Source: Moniliophthora roreri
Taxonomy: Eukaryota > Basidiomycota > Agaricomycetes > Agaricales > Marasmiaceae
Assembly: GCA_001466705.2 (NCBI GenBank)
Contig: LATX02000035.1
Span: 1,331,660-1,395,659, forward strand
Reading direction: 5' to 3'
Length of the DNA: 64,000 bases
Of the stretch, positions 1 through 12,307 are shown piece after piece (position 1 is the stretch's first letter; each line of letters opens with the position of its first letter). The translations under genes and the position numbers were made by a program. The notes under the pieces are model-generated. The model was given only the letters and a program-made list of their open reading frames with translations. It did not search any database and was not told the origin of the DNA.

Positions 1-13
1 GAAGCGCAAAGTC

Positions 14-1102
14 TTGGCATATCTCAATTTGGCTAAAGTGGCTTATGCTCTTACCAATACCATGCCTCAGACTGTCGGCACTGGAGATACTGCTGTTGCC
101 CCTGATCTGGAAGTTGTCAAAGAATGGAAAACCTCCAACGCTCAAGCTCTTGGCCTTTTTCAGCTTAAATTGAGTCCTACTTTGCAGTGGATTATCAAAG
201 ATACTGCTAAAGAAACATGGGATGCTTTAAAAGCTGAATATGATGTACCTAGTCTTCTGGAAGTATTTACATACTTCCAAGGTCTCATTATGGCACGCAC
301 TGCCAAAGGCCAAAATCCCAATCATAGTGCCAATCTCATCAGACAATATGTTGCGAAATTGTCAGAGAACGATTTCCCTGTTCCATCAAATTTCCAGGCA
401 ATGTTCCTACTTAACTCTCTTCCCAAGTCATATGAAGGAGTTAAGACCCAGATGTTTGTCTCCAACAAAGGGAAGGATCTTACCTTCGACAATATCCTTC
501 CTTTCATCAAACAGGAATATAATAGACAACACATGAATGGGGTCACCGCTTACGCCACTCAGATCTCTGGTGTCCAACGATATACCAGTCAGAGTCCGAA
601 TTGGAATGGACAGAAGAAGTTCCGTCCTCGCAACCCTAATCCAAATTCTGGTAAAAATAATAATCAAAACCAGAACTCTGGGAATCAAGGAAACAAAAGC
701 AAACAGCCTGTGCAACCCCAACAAAATCAACAAAAATCTGATGGGAAGAAGAATAATAAGAAGAAGTCAAACAAGAAAGGAAAAGGGAAAAAGCCAAATG
801 GAGCAATCTCAGTCATGATGGCTGAAATTACAGATTTGCCTCAAAAGGAAGAACCTCAAATTCCTAAACAGGAAGAACCTTCTGATGATGGCAAAGTTCC
901 GACTAAATGTGTCAACCATTTTTGCACTAGTCCAGATAAGACCATTTATGGTTTCTTAATTACTGGACGAAATTGCAAAGCATGGTATGTTTGCGAACAG
1001 TGCTACAGGATGCATTCCCATTCCTTTGCTAAACAGAAAATTCTCCAAAAAGCAGTACTAGTATGCCTTCCTATCAACGAGAAGGCATATGATTTTCTCT
1101 GA
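14..1102 (+). pseudogene. copia A gag (UBN2-like) with first zinc motif
   Basis: The first ~180 residues match the gag (UBN2) domain of copia elements, including WDALKAEYDVPSL and NSLPKSYEGVKTQ. A basic, Asn/Gln/Lys-rich linker follows, then a Cys motif, CVNHFC and about 25 residues later YVCEQCYRMHSHS. No classical CCHC zinc knuckle is seen. The open frame ends at TGA 1100-1102, which is CGA in copy B, so this is a nonsense mutation rather than the natural end. It begins outside the window. Confidence 0.85.
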
Positions 1103-2728
1103 GGAGATTTTCAGCTTAGCAGAACCTTTACAGTTCTTGAAACGGATAAAATTCCTCCAAAAACCCCTCCAATTACACAGAAGGAGATTAATATTGGAGA
1201 TATTTTTCTGTCAGAATCATTCGAGCATATTTTCAGTAACCTTCCATCCGGAAAACATCTTATGACACACAAGTACCCTAACCAGGTACAAGATGTTATT
1301 CCAACCGAAACTTCGGAGTCCACTGTTCCTCACAATCCTATTAATAGATTTGAGAACAAACAACCTCACAAATTGGACCATGGTCATGCTCTAAGAAGAT
1401 GGTCGCGATTCATGGAAGCCAAAATTCAGGCCTGGATTCCAAAATCTCAATATCACCCAACAATGATTCCAATGCCTGAGGAAATCAAATTTCACATTGA
1501 GCTTCTAAATAATAATCCATCTATTGACTCAACACTATTTGCATCAACTCGCTTTACTAAAATAGTGCTTGATCTAATAGAAACAAAAAAGGATTATATC
1601 TAAAATAGAGCTCAACAACTCAGACATAACTATAAGAAGCAACCTGCCATTGTTGACTTTTTAGAAGCATTGGACCTTTATGCAAAGTTTCCACAATCAA
1701 CTTCCTTCACCCCTCATTCCACTCCAATTTCTTTTTGCTCAGAAGCCTGTCATAAATGTACTTGGCGAGATGAACACCATACAGAATTTTGTGGCATGGG
1801 ACTCTGGCAAATGGCTGATCATGATGATACTGGTGACAAATACTGGATCTTCTTCACACGGATCAGAAATACATTGATCTGACTTCGCAACCCAATTGAA
1901 CCACTTGTGAAGGTACTAAACTGTGTTGTGACAAATGAAAAACAACTCTATTCAAGGAATTACTCCAAAATAGAATTCCATTGTCACCCTTCTGCAGTTT
2001 GTAAAGAAGATTGCCAACATTGCACCAGTGGACTAACAAGGCATATCACATACCTTAGTAAGGGGGAGTATATGTATAATCAAATCACTCCTGGAATCGT
2101 TCATGAAAACCCAGCCAATCCTGCAATCCAAGCTGGTGAACCATTCAAATTTGGTGACTTTCCCATCGACTATATTGATTGGAATATACCAAATCCATCC
2201 AGAGCACCAACCCCCAAACTAAACCAAGACTTTAAAACAGTCTTCTGTGTTACATGCAACTATCCACATCATCTTGATAATTGGCCAGTCGCTGCAACAT
2301 GCATACCAATCATGTTCAACTCTGTTCAAGAAGGCTTCCCACCGAAACGAAACCCACGTGGCTTTAACAAAAAATCTATCAATAAGCCATTTACAGAAGC
2401 ACTCTCTTCGGTAGACGATCTGATTCTCCTTAAGGACCCTTGGAAAAAGGAGAGAGACTATGCCAAAACATGGTTGAACAAGAAAAGAAACAATAAAGCT
2501 TGGGATTCCCTTAATCCCAACAACCCTTGGAATGCAAGACTTCCTCCAAAACTCCAAGATCACCCTATTGTCAAGAAGTCCAAGAAGAAACTTCAGGAAC
2601 AGTGAAAGAAGATTGCCCAAATGTTCCAAGACAAGAGATTAGCTGCCGAGCACAGATGTGACTCACCAGCTTGCCAAGCTAAACACTCTGATGTCATTGA
2701 CAAGCAGATGGGGAAAAGACCATATTGA
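1103..2728 (+). pseudogene. copia A Cys-rich spacer between gag and protease
   Basis: Continues the polyprotein in frame with gag. It is broken by TAA 1601 and by TGA at 1880, 2603 and 2726. Conserved Cys/His clusters include SFCSEACHKCTWRDE, HCHPSAVC, FCVTCNYPHHLDNW and HRCDSPAC. The same region is open in copies B and C, so it is a real coding part of this family. I do not recognise the domain. The pattern suggests several zinc-binding sites; that is inference. Confidence 0.7.
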
Positions 2729-2737
2729 TCAGCAACC

Positions 2738-5047
2738 ATGGCTGATGATATTCAGATTAAATCAAAGGAAGAATCAGCGGCAATTCAAAAAGAATTAGAA
2801 CAGAATTGGCAAATTACTAAAGACTTCTTTGGTAATATTTCCAAATTTTTCCCCATAATTCAGTCTAATCTTATGCCACAAGTTAAAATTGGAGACAAAA
2901 TGTTCCAATTTGGCAAAGAACCAACTCCACCTCCTTATGAATTCAACATTGGGGAAAATACCTTTAGGAAAATTACCAAACAGGAAGCCTGTAATATGGT
3001 TTTAGAACACTTTGGGGATAGGAAACTTTTCCAACCCAAACCTGTTCAACCTCAAACTCCTTACTATCCCAAAGGAGATACTCTCGAGGTCCCTGATATA
3101 GATATAGAGGCACCATCACCACCTCCTAAACCAGTAATGCCAGATCTAGAAATAAACATTACTTCTATAATGGTCAATAATCCTCAACGAGAAGTACCTG
3201 AGTTTATTCAAGGTTCTTCAAACATCCAAGCTTGTATTGAATCTTCTGATAAGATCAATATTGCAGATGTTGTTCCTCTTGATGATAAAGATTCTCAAGG
3301 GAAAAATGGAGGGAAGAACCTGAATATAGGGGACTTTGACAAAGAAGATTGGGACAAGAATTATAATGATTATATCATAAACAAAGCAGACTATTATGAT
3401 TGGTATGATCTAATTGATCTTAAGAGCAGCATCACTAATAAATTATTAGAAACGAACATTGATTCCAAGCAAACATCAGCGCTCGATGAACAATTTCTTT
3501 CTAACTCTGCATATAGTAACATTGTACAATGTATGATGGCTAAAATTAGTGATAAAAATGTTGTATCTATAGAACCACAAACAATTGAATGGGCTCTTGA
3601 TACTGCTGCAACCAATCACATAACACCCTTTAAGTCTGATTTCCTTGAGTTAAATGAAATTCCTACAGGACCCAAGCAAATAATTGGAGTCACTGGATCG
3701 GATGTCATAATTCACCAAGGAACTGTAATCATTCATCATACCAATTCACTTGGAGAAACCCATATGGTCAAACTTTATCCAGTGTTCTATTGGCCTAAAG
3801 CAAATCATAGACTTCTAGCTGGGAATAAATATATCGTAAATGGTTACAATATTAAATATTCATTCCCAGAAACCTCTATAATTATGAAAGCTAATGGTAA
3901 ACTCTTTGTGTCGCTATTCACAAAGCCAGAAAAAGATGGGTACATGTACCTACATGCTTCCTCTGTCAAACAGAACGAAGCAGTTACCATTCTTGCTTTC
4001 AAGATTAAGTCAACTGATCCTGTGATTGCTCATAATAGATTTGGTCATATACCCTATCGTGTATTGACAAACTGTATGAAGCATTGCAAAGGATTTTCCA
4101 TTGAGAAACAAGGATCCAAAAAGTCCTTGTGTAAGGGATGTGCTGAAGGAGGAACAGCATCCAAACCTTACCATAGTTCTCAAAAGCATAAAGATAATAT
4201 CCTAGAAATCATTCACATAGATATTAAGGAGTTTCCTATTAATTCTTACCACCAAAATTGTTATACATTAGTTCTAATTGATGACCATTCTTCAGTAGGA
4301 TGGATCTATCATCAATGAACTAAGAATCAATTTGAAACACTTACCAGTTTTAAACACTTTTGTGCTCTAACTGAAAAGCAAACTGGTAAAATAATTAAAT
4401 GTGTTCAAACTGATCATGGTGGAGAATTCTTTGGAAATGAGTTCCAAACATATCTTAAAGATAATGGAATTCAAATGCATAACTCAGCTCCACATATACA
4501 TCAGCAGCAAGGAAGAGTCGAATGCTCAATTCGTACTTTAGTGGAAAAAGCAAAAAAATTCCACAATCATGCCTCCTTACCACAGTCTTGGTAGGAATTC
4601 ATGATGAATAACGCTGTACATGTATATAATCGCACTCCTAACAAACACTTAGATTGGAAAACTCCAACTGAAATCTATAGTAAGAAAGTGCCTGATGTCT
4701 CTTATTTTTGAACACCAGGATGTTCAGCATATGTCTTCATCCATAAAGAACAACGCAAGAACAAACTTTCAAAGAAAATGGAACATATGACATTCTTAGA
4801 TTATGCTTCTAATACTAAAGGATATCAGTTTATGCGACAGAATAAGACAATATTTACAGCTGCTCAGGCAGACTTCGATAAAGAAGATTTTCTGTACTTG
4901 TCTAATTCAGTTGATTGAACCTTACAATCAACCAATGGAATCTTATCTATTCCTTTTACTGGTATTAATCGACCAGAATCTGATAATGATGATGACGATC
5001 ATCATGATTTCCCTCAACCTAATCATCCCAATGGAGGTAATGATCCT
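2738..5047 (+). pseudogene. copia A protease, GAG-pre-integrase and integrase
   Basis: An Asp/Pro-rich linker leads to the protease, whose active-site motif reads WALDTAATNH instead of the usual D-S/T-G-A. The pre-integrase HHCC module follows (HNRFGHIPY, later CKGC), then the integrase core with catalytic Asp in HIDIKEF, Asp in QTDHGGEF and Glu in RVECSIRT. Stops at 4316, 4592, 4709 and 4916 break the integrase. Three of these four are CGA to TGA against copy C; 4592 is TGG to TAG. Confidence 0.85.
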
Positions 5048-6359
5048 GTGGATCATCATCATAACCAGAATGATGGTGAGGATCAATCACAACCTAAAAA
5101 TACTGCACCGCCGCAAAACCCAATAGATCCTGAAATAAATAATATTAACAGGAGAATGCGACGAAGAGTACAGATGTTTAACCCAAATCAACATCAACAA
5201 AGTCGTCCTAAAAGACAGACTCATGTACCACAGCGGTATGGAGACACTATGGGTCATATGCCTATCCGAGAAAGACTACAACTATGTACATATAACAACT
5301 TACCTGATTCTGATGATCAAGGTGATAGTCCTGATCAAGAATTCATACAAGGTAGTAGTCGTGACCATGAGCAGGAGATCCCACCTGCTGAACATCAAAT
5401 TCAACAGTCAAATGAGGACGAAATGGAACAAGATCATGATCAAATAGAAATTGATCAAACTCCACCTCAGACTGATGATGAAATGGTCAATTATGTACAA
5501 ATTCTTTCTCAGGAAGGGGGAGTTTGTTACCTTGATTACATTATGGCATCAGCATTGTCTATTGACAATGTACATCAATGGCAATATAATGATATTCTTA
5601 CTCTGTCAAAAGATGAACAGAAGAAATGGATGGCTGCATGTCATGACGAACTCAAATCACTACAAGAACGTAATGTTTATAAACTTGTAGATTTACCTCA
5701 AGGTCAAAAAGCGATAAAATCCAGATGGGTTTTTGACGTCAAAACAGATGGCCATTATAAGGCACGATTTGTAGCAAAAGGTTTCTCACAAGTCGAAGGA
5801 ATAGATTATGACGAATTGTTCTCTCCAGTAGTACGCTTTGAAACTGTTCGTGTATTACTTGCACTAGCCGCTCTTGAGGATTGGGATATCCAAGCAATAG
5901 ATGTCAAAACAGCCTTTCTCTATGGTGAACTTGACAAGGAGATTTATATGGAACAACCACAAGGATTCGTCAAAGGTTCAAACAAAGTTTGGTTATTACA
6001 CCGTGCATTATATGGTTTAAAACAAGCCTCTCTATCATGGTGGTACCAATGCACTAAATCCATGGCTAAACTAGGATTTAAGCGCTGTATATCAGACGCT
6101 GGTGTATATTACTTTATATGTGGAAATGATATTATCATTGCCATTGTATATGTAGATGATGCGATTTTCATGGGTTCAAATTCTAGCCTTCTTCATTCTA
6201 AGAAGAAAGAATTCATGAAAATATGGGAATGTAGAGATTTAGGCGAACCTAGAGAATTCCTACGAATGCGGATTACTCGAGATCGAAAGCGACGTACTCT
6301 TTCACTTGATCAAAGTGACTATCTCGAGAAAATCATTAAACGCTTTGGTATGGAAAACG
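5048..6359 (+). pseudogene. copia A reverse transcriptase (to gap)
   Basis: Open frame with a charged linker, then RVT_2 motifs: [68 protein letters not shown] and the YVDD catalytic box. It runs into the N at 6360. The frame itself is intact, but its upstream partners are broken, so no functional polyprotein is expected. Confidence 0.85.
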
Positions 6360-6360
6360 N

Positions 6361-7944
6361 AAACAAGCCTCTTTATCATGGTGGTACCAATGCACTAAAT
6401 CCATGGCTAAGCTAGGATTTAAGCGCTGTATATCAGACGCTGGTGTATATTACTTTATACGTGGAAATGATATTATCATTGCCATTGTATATGTAGATGA
6501 TGCGATTTTCATGGGTTCAAATTCTAGCCTTCTTCACTCAAAGAAGAAAGAATTCATGAAAATATGGGAATGTAGAGATTTAGGCGAACCTAGAGAATTC
6601 CTACGAATGCGGATTACTCGAGATCGAAAGCGACGTACTCTTTCACTTGATCAAAGTGACTATCTCGAGAAAATCATTAAACGCTTTGGTATGGAAAATG
6701 CTAACCCTACCCGCACTCCATTACCTGCCGGTTATAAACCTACGGCTAATAAAGGAGAAGCGAACTCTACAATTAGATCCCAATTCCAATCAGTGATCGG
6801 ATCACTTCTATATCTATGCTTAGGTACCCGACCTGATATTACCTTTCCGGTAATCAAACTTTCGCAATACGGGACAAATCCTACTCAGGAGCATCTCAAC
6901 AAAGCGAAATATATCATTCGATACCTAATTGGAACCCGCAAATATTCTCTTACTTACAAAGATAAGCAAGGAGAACAAGGTTTCATAGCATATGCCGATT
7001 CTGACTGGGCTACAGATGAAGACACTAGAGTCTCACAAACAGGTTATCTCATTAACTTCGCTTGTGCTCCAGTCTTCTGGGTTTCACAAAAACAGAAATC
7101 CGTAGCATTATCCAGTACTGAAGCCGAATATATGGCTTTATCTGACTGTGCTAGACAGATCAAATGGATAATTAATCTATTCTCTGAAATCGAATATCCT
7201 ATAGCAAAACTACCATTGCTTAGTGATAATCAAGGTGCTATCTTCATCAGTAAAAATCAAGTTACTGAAAAACGAANCGGATCACTTCTATATCTATGCT
7301 TAGGTACTCGACCAGATATAACCTTTCCGGTCATCAAACTTTCGCAATATGGGACAAATCCTACTCAGGAGCATCTCAACAAAGCGAAATATATCATTCG
7401 ATACCTAATTGGAACCCGCAAATATTCTCTTACTTACAAAGATAAGCAAGGAGAACAAGGTTTCATAGCATATGCCGATTCTGACTGGGCTACAGATGAA
7501 GACACTAGAGTCTCACAAACAGGTTATCTCATTAACTTCGCTTGTGCTCCAGTCTTCTGGGTTTCACAAAAACAGAAATCCGTAGCATTATCCAGTACTG
7601 AAGCTGAATACATGGCTTTATCTGACTGTGCTAGACAGATCAAATGGATAATTAATCTATTCTCTGAAATCGAATATCCTATAGCAAAACTACCATTGCT
7701 TAGTGATAATCAAGGTGCTATTTTCATCAGTAAAAATCAAGTTACTGAAAAACGAACAAAGCACATTGATATTAAATATCACCATATTCGAGAATGCGTT
7801 GCCAAGAAGAAAGTAGAAGTATTCTTCATCCCCACAAATCAACAACCTGCGGATCTTATGACGAAGAATCTACCTTGGGACAAATTTCAACGCCACAGAG
7901 AATTTCTCGGCCTTACATTCTTTAAGACCGATTCCTCCATATAG
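6361..7944 (+). pseudogene. copia A RT end plus two overlapping RNase H segments
   Basis: After the N at 6360 the sequence restarts upstream of YVDD and continues into RNase H (YADSDWATDEDTRVSQTGYL, SSTEAEYMALSD, KHIDIKYHHIRE). At N 7277 it restarts again at SLLYLCLGTRPDI and reaches the natural polyprotein end at 7942-7944. The two RNase H segments are nearly identical, which fits two copies or two haplotypes joined by the assembler rather than a real tandem protein. Confidence 0.85.
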
Positions 7945-7986
7945 CTCAATCACTACAAAGTTTATCACAAACTTAGTGAGGGGGAG

Positions 7987-8510
7987 TGTTGAAGCACTGT
8001 ACCTGTACTATACTAAACTAGGTACATTAGGANATTAGGAACACTAGTTATTGTATTACTTGCATATGTGATCAACTACGGAACTTACAAAGTACGTTCC
8101 TGAGCTTCTCCGGAGCTTGCACTACAGTCATAGGAGTGCTCCCTCGTCCAGTAGGAGTATTGTAGCCTCATGCACAATACAGTAGAACACATGTAGAATT
8201 CATGTATAGTTCCTTCCGCTGTCAGAGGATTGTATTGTGTCTCTCCAAGACACATTATTCTTGGATACTTTGTCTCACAAGTATTCAGTAGCTTACATCC
8301 ATAGCTTACCAGGTTTCTCCGTTAATCTACGGAACTTATCCTTTAGAGTAGTATAAAAGCAAGCATGTATGTAGCTACATTCCTCCGTTCAATTTACATT
8401 GACTACTCTGCACATCGCAACTCTACAACCAACCAGGTTCTAACAAGTTCTCGTACAAATGTGAGTTGAGCACACTCCACTGCGCTTTACGTCTCCGTTC
8501 TGTCTCAACA
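7987..8510 (+). repeat. copia A 3' LTR
   Basis: Starts TGTTGAAGC and ends TCTCAACA, the 5'-TG..CA-3' form. It is preceded by a purine-rich tract (AGTGAGGGGGAG) that would prime plus-strand synthesis. A TATA box (TATAAAA, 8352-8358) gives a promoter, and the LTR matches the inverse-oriented LTR at 24485-25001. The N at 8033 sits in a small duplicated ATTAGGA. No TSD can be tested, because the 5' end is outside the window. Confidence 0.9.
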
Positions 8511-9165
8511 GGCTACGAATCTACTCGCTCTCTACGTTGCAAGAGATATGTCAACATCTCGTGAAAGCGTGTTCTAAAATTGCCCTCACGACGGCGAACA
8601 TATTCCCTCGTCGAATGTTCCGTGTTTCGGCGCTCGGCTTGCCTCCAACGCCCATGCTACATCCAAGTTGGATTGCATGTTTCGATTCCCTTTCTTTGAG
8701 CACACCTCTTTCGCCTGGCGCTGGGTTCTCAGTCTTCGTCCTCGGATGACGGTTGGCCTCGTTCTCCGGGCTTCGAGCCTTCGACTAAAGTTCTTGTCTG
8801 AGTCATCGAGAATGGTATGCTGTCGTCATCTTACGAACACCGGCTGCTCTAGTATGAAGAGGAACTCCTACCAACACTCGTGGTTGGAGATATAAGTAGG
8901 TGGCTAGGCAGGCTCCGAAGAGCAGTATAACGACGATCCCTATGTATTTTGTAACATATCTCTTCCCAGCATCATTCCAGTGCTTCCGTCCCCAAACTCG
9001 CTCGACACGTTCACGGGGAACGGCATCCCAAAGGATACTGGCGCAAGAATCGATGTGTATGGTCTTGAACGGTCATCAAGACCCAGTCCAGAGGTTTGGA
9101 AACCAAGGAATTGCACCATCTGATCAAGTGTCCGCTAGCGTGAAAAAAGGTCACGTTTGAACAGT
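8511..9165 (-). pseudogene. remnant of host coding sequence with one membrane segment
   Basis: On the minus strand a stretch near 8885-9010 reads RVERVWGRKHWNDAGKRY, then a hydrophobic segment (IGIVVILLFGACLATYLYL), then a basic tail. A second open stretch lies at about 8590-8830. Frames shift between pieces and no complete gene can be built. I do not recognise the family. It may be one decayed gene with the fragment at 9482-10132. Confidence 0.3.
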
Positions 9166-9481
9166 CTCATCTCTGAATCTCAGGCGTTCAATGCTGGTTC
9201 TCCCAATTCCAGCGGGCCCAAACTCGACAAAACAGCGTCTAGTGAGATTTTTGCTTGAATTCATCTTGTTGTCCACAAATGTCGTATCATATTAATCCAT
9301 CCTTTGGCAGTACTTATACAAAATATGAGAAAGATTCATGGTACATCGTCGTTGTCGCAGAGTACTTGGAAATGTGTTTGCTGATATCTAGGTGTACTAT
9401 TTCAGTTATAATGGAGAAACGTTTAGTGGACCTACCCTTCACTCAGAATAACTCAGTTTCCTGGCCCTCTTCTTCGCGGAG

Positions 9482-10132
9482 TCAGGTCACCATACAGACA
9501 GGCCTTAATGGGATCGAAAGTCTTCCACAGAGGGGATCTTTGGGATCTACGCCCGTGAATTCGGCATTAATGTCACGAATTGCCTGCATGAACATTGGGT
9601 TCGTGATCATTGCACCGATGGTGTCCATAACATGTCTTGGAGCAGATTCTGGAACTGAAGCAACAGTTGGTATAGAATGTCATATGAAAACTTGATTGAC
9701 AATCGTCCTCACAATGTGCTTGAATAATGGGTTCTTGATGAATGCGCCAACGGTGTCCATGATCCCAAATTGAGCGACATTGGAAAGATTGACAGTGGTA
9801 AGGAGCGATTCATTTCCTTAGTGATGTTGGGGGCTCGGCTCAAGCCAGAGCTCACAAAGCCAAGCCGAGTCCTACTGTAGGGCTTTGACCGGGCTCAGAG
9901 CTTGAGCCCTAGACGATATGATGGAAGGTGCACCGTGCAACCCGTGGCTGTAGGCAAGTGATATCCAAAAACCCTAGCCTAAGCCGGGCCCTGCCTACGG
10001 CTCGGGCTCAATGTTTGGTGAGCCTGAGCCCCTTCAAGCCACCCCTAGGCCTGGGGCTTTGAGCCGAGTCGAGCTTGCAACATCACTACATTTCCTGGTG
10101 TATAAAGAAAGTCAACTGGAGTGGTCGGACTT
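9482..10132 (-). pseudogene. unknown host protein fragment split by a MITE
   Basis: With the MITE (9819-10088) and one TSD copy left out, the minus strand reads continuously through TPVDFLYTPGNESLLTTVNL and IMDTVGAFIKNPLFKHIVRT. After a stop or a short intron comes VMDTIGAMITNPMFMQAI and DPKDPLCGRLSIPLRP. The MDT(V/I)GA(F/M)I(K/T)NP(L/M)F motif occurs twice, so the protein had an internal repeat. Several stops downstream show decay. Family unknown. Confidence 0.4.
9819..10088. mobile_element. hAT-type MITE, 270 bp
   Basis: The ends are perfect 11 bp inverted repeats, TAGTGATGTTG and CAACATCACTA. The element is flanked by the identical 8 bp direct repeat CATTTCCT (9811-9818 and 10089-10096). 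An 8 bp TSD and TAG-type termini are typical of the hAT superfamily. The interior is rich in GAGCC/GGCTC words and has no coding potential, so it is non-autonomous. It lies inside host coding sequence. Confidence 0.9.
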
Positions 10133-10170
10133 GATCAAGTCATTGGACTGTAAATTACCTTTAGTCAAAT

Positions 10171-11442
10171 TATAAAGCCATATATTCAGCTTCAGTACTG
10201 GATAATGCTACGGATTTCTGTTTTTGTGAAACCCAGAAGACTGGAGCACAAGCGAAGTTAATGAGATAACCTGTTTGTGAGACTCTAGTGTCTTCGTCTG
10301 TAGCCCAGTCAGAATCAGCATATGCTATGAAACCTTGTTCTCCTTGCTTATCTTTGTAAGTAAGAGAATATTTGCGGGTTCCAATTAGGTATCGAATGAT
10401 ATATTTCGCTTTGTTGAGATGCTCCTGAGTAGGATTTGTCCCATATTGCGAAAGTTTGATGACCGGAAAGGTTATATCTGGTCGGGTACCTAAGCATAGA
10501 TATAGAAGTGATCCGATCACTGATTGGAATTGGGATCTAATTGTAGAGTTCGCTTCTCCTTTATTTGCCGTAGGTTTATAACCGGCGGGTAATGGAGTAC
10601 GAGTGGGATTGGCGTTTTCCATACCAAAGTGTTTAATGATTTTCTCGAGATAGTCACTTTGANTCATCTACATATACAATGGCAATGATTATATCATTTC
10701 CACGTATAAAGTAATATACACCAGCGTCTGATATACAGCGCTTAAATCCTAGCTTAGCCATGGATTTAGTGCATTGGTACCACCATGATAAAGAGGCTTG
10801 TTTTAAACCATATAATGCACGGCGTAATAACCAAACCTTATTTGAACCTTTGACGAATCCTTGTGGTTGTTCCATGTAAATCTCCTTGTCAAGTTCGCCA
10901 TAGAGAAAGGCTGTTTTGACATCTAGCGCTTGGATATCCCAATCCTCAAGAGCGGCTAGTGCAAGTAATATGCGAACGGTTTCAAAGCGTACTACCGGAG
11001 AGAACAATTCGTCATAATCTATTCCTTCGACTTGTGAGAAACCTTTTGCTACAAGTCGTGCCTTATAACGGCCATCTGTTTTGACGTCAAAAACCCATCT
11101 GGATTTTATCGCTTTTCGACCTTGAGGTAAATCTACAAGTTTGTAAACGTTACATTCTTGTAGTGATTTGAGTTCGTCATGACATGCAGCCATCCATTTC
11201 TTCTGTTCATCTTTTGACAGAGTTAGAATGTCTTTGTATTGCCATTGACGTACGTTGTCAATCGACAATGCTGATGCCATAATGTAATCAAGGTAACGAA
11301 CTCCCCCTTCCTGAGAAAGAATTTGTACATAATTGACCACTTCATCATCAGTCTGAGGTGGAGTTCGATCAATTTCTATGTCATTATGATCTTGTTCCAT
11401 TTCATCCTCATTTGACTGTTGTATTTGATGTTCAGGGGTCAA
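10171..11442 (-). pseudogene. copia B reverse transcriptase and truncated RNase H
   Basis: Reading leftward: the linker end, then RT ([44 protein letters not shown]), then IAIVYVD, cut by N 10663 in the middle of the YVDD box. After the N come SDYLEKIIKHFGMEN and RNase H up to SSTEAEYMAL, where the element ends. Compared with copy C, about 210 bp is missing just upstream of [14 protein letters not shown]. Confidence 0.85.
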
Positions 11443-12306
11443 ACATCTGTACCCTTCGTCGCATTCTCCTGTTTATATTATTTATTTCAGGATCTATTGG
11501 GTTTTGCGGTGGTGCAGTATTTTTAGGTCGTATTTGATCCTCACCATCATTCTGGTTATGATGATGATCCACAGGATCATTACCTCTGTTGGGATGATTA
11601 GGTTGAGGAAAATCAGGGTGATCGTCATCATCGTCATTTCCTCCCCCTTGATTGTGATTTTGATGACCGTCATCATCATTATCCGATCGTGGTCGATTAA
11701 TACCAGTAAAAGGAATAGATAAGATTTCATTGGTTGATTGTAAGGTTCGATCAACTGAATTAGACGAGTACGGAAAATCTTCTTCATCGAAGTCTGCTTG
11801 AGCAGCCGTAAATATTGTCTTATCCTGTCTCATAAACCGATATCCTTTAGTATTAGGAGCGTAATCTAAGAATGTCATATGTTCCATTTTCTTTGAAAGT
11901 TTGTTCTTGTGTTGTTCTTTATGAATAAAGACATACGCTGAACATCCTGGTGTTCGAAAATAAGAGACATCAGGTACTTTCTTACTATAGATTTCGGTTG
12001 GAGTTTTCCACTCTAAGCGTTTATTCGGAGTGCGATTATATACATGTACAGCGTTGTTCATCATAAATTCCCACCAAGATTGTGGTAAGGAAGCATGATT
12101 GCGGAATTTTTCTGCTTTTTCCGCTAGAGTTCGAATTGAACGTTCGACTCTACCTTGCTGTTGATGTATATGAGGAGCTGAGTTTCGCATTTGAATTCCA
12201 TTATCTTTAAGATATGTTTGGAACTCATTTCCAAAAAATTCTCCACCATGATCAGTTTGAACACATTTAATTATTTTACCAGTTTGCTTCTCGGTTAGGG
12301 CACGAA
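11432..12306 (-). pseudogene. copia B integrase core and linker
   Basis: Begins at RALTEKQTGKIIKCVQTDHG just after N 12307 and contains the second Asp and the Glu (RVERSIRTLAEKAEKF) of the integrase triad. The first catalytic Asp and the zinc domain are lost in the gap. It then runs through a Asp/His/Asn-rich linker (DDDDDHPDFPQPNHPN) and ends at a stop created by the deletion at 11434. Confidence 0.8.
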
Positions 12307-12307
12307 N

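Larger units (their letters stand above)
1..8510 (+). mobile_element. Ty1/copia retrotransposon copy A, 5' truncated by window edge
   Basis: The window opens inside gag, so the 5' LTR is not visible. Order is copia type: gag, a long Cys-rich spacer, aspartic protease, GAG-pre-integrase, integrase, reverse transcriptase, RNase H, polypurine tract and 3' LTR. The copy is dead. In-frame stops lie at 1100, 1601, 1880, 2603, 2726, 4316, 4592, 4709 and 4916; seven of the nine are TGA where the sister copies have CGA. Single Ns at 6360, 7277 and 8033 mark joins after which earlier sequence starts again, so 6023-6359 recurs at 6361-6700 and 6797-7276 recurs at 7278-7756. These duplications are probably assembly joins of near-identical copies. 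Confidence 0.95.

Noticed and set aside
6023..7756. Apparent tandem duplication of RT and RNase H
   Set aside because: Each restart follows a single N; more likely joined contigs of near-identical copies than a real tandem structure.
9827..10085. GAGCC/GGCTC-rich block as a CpG island or simple repeat
   Set aside because: Perfect TIRs and the 8 bp TSD define it as a MITE.
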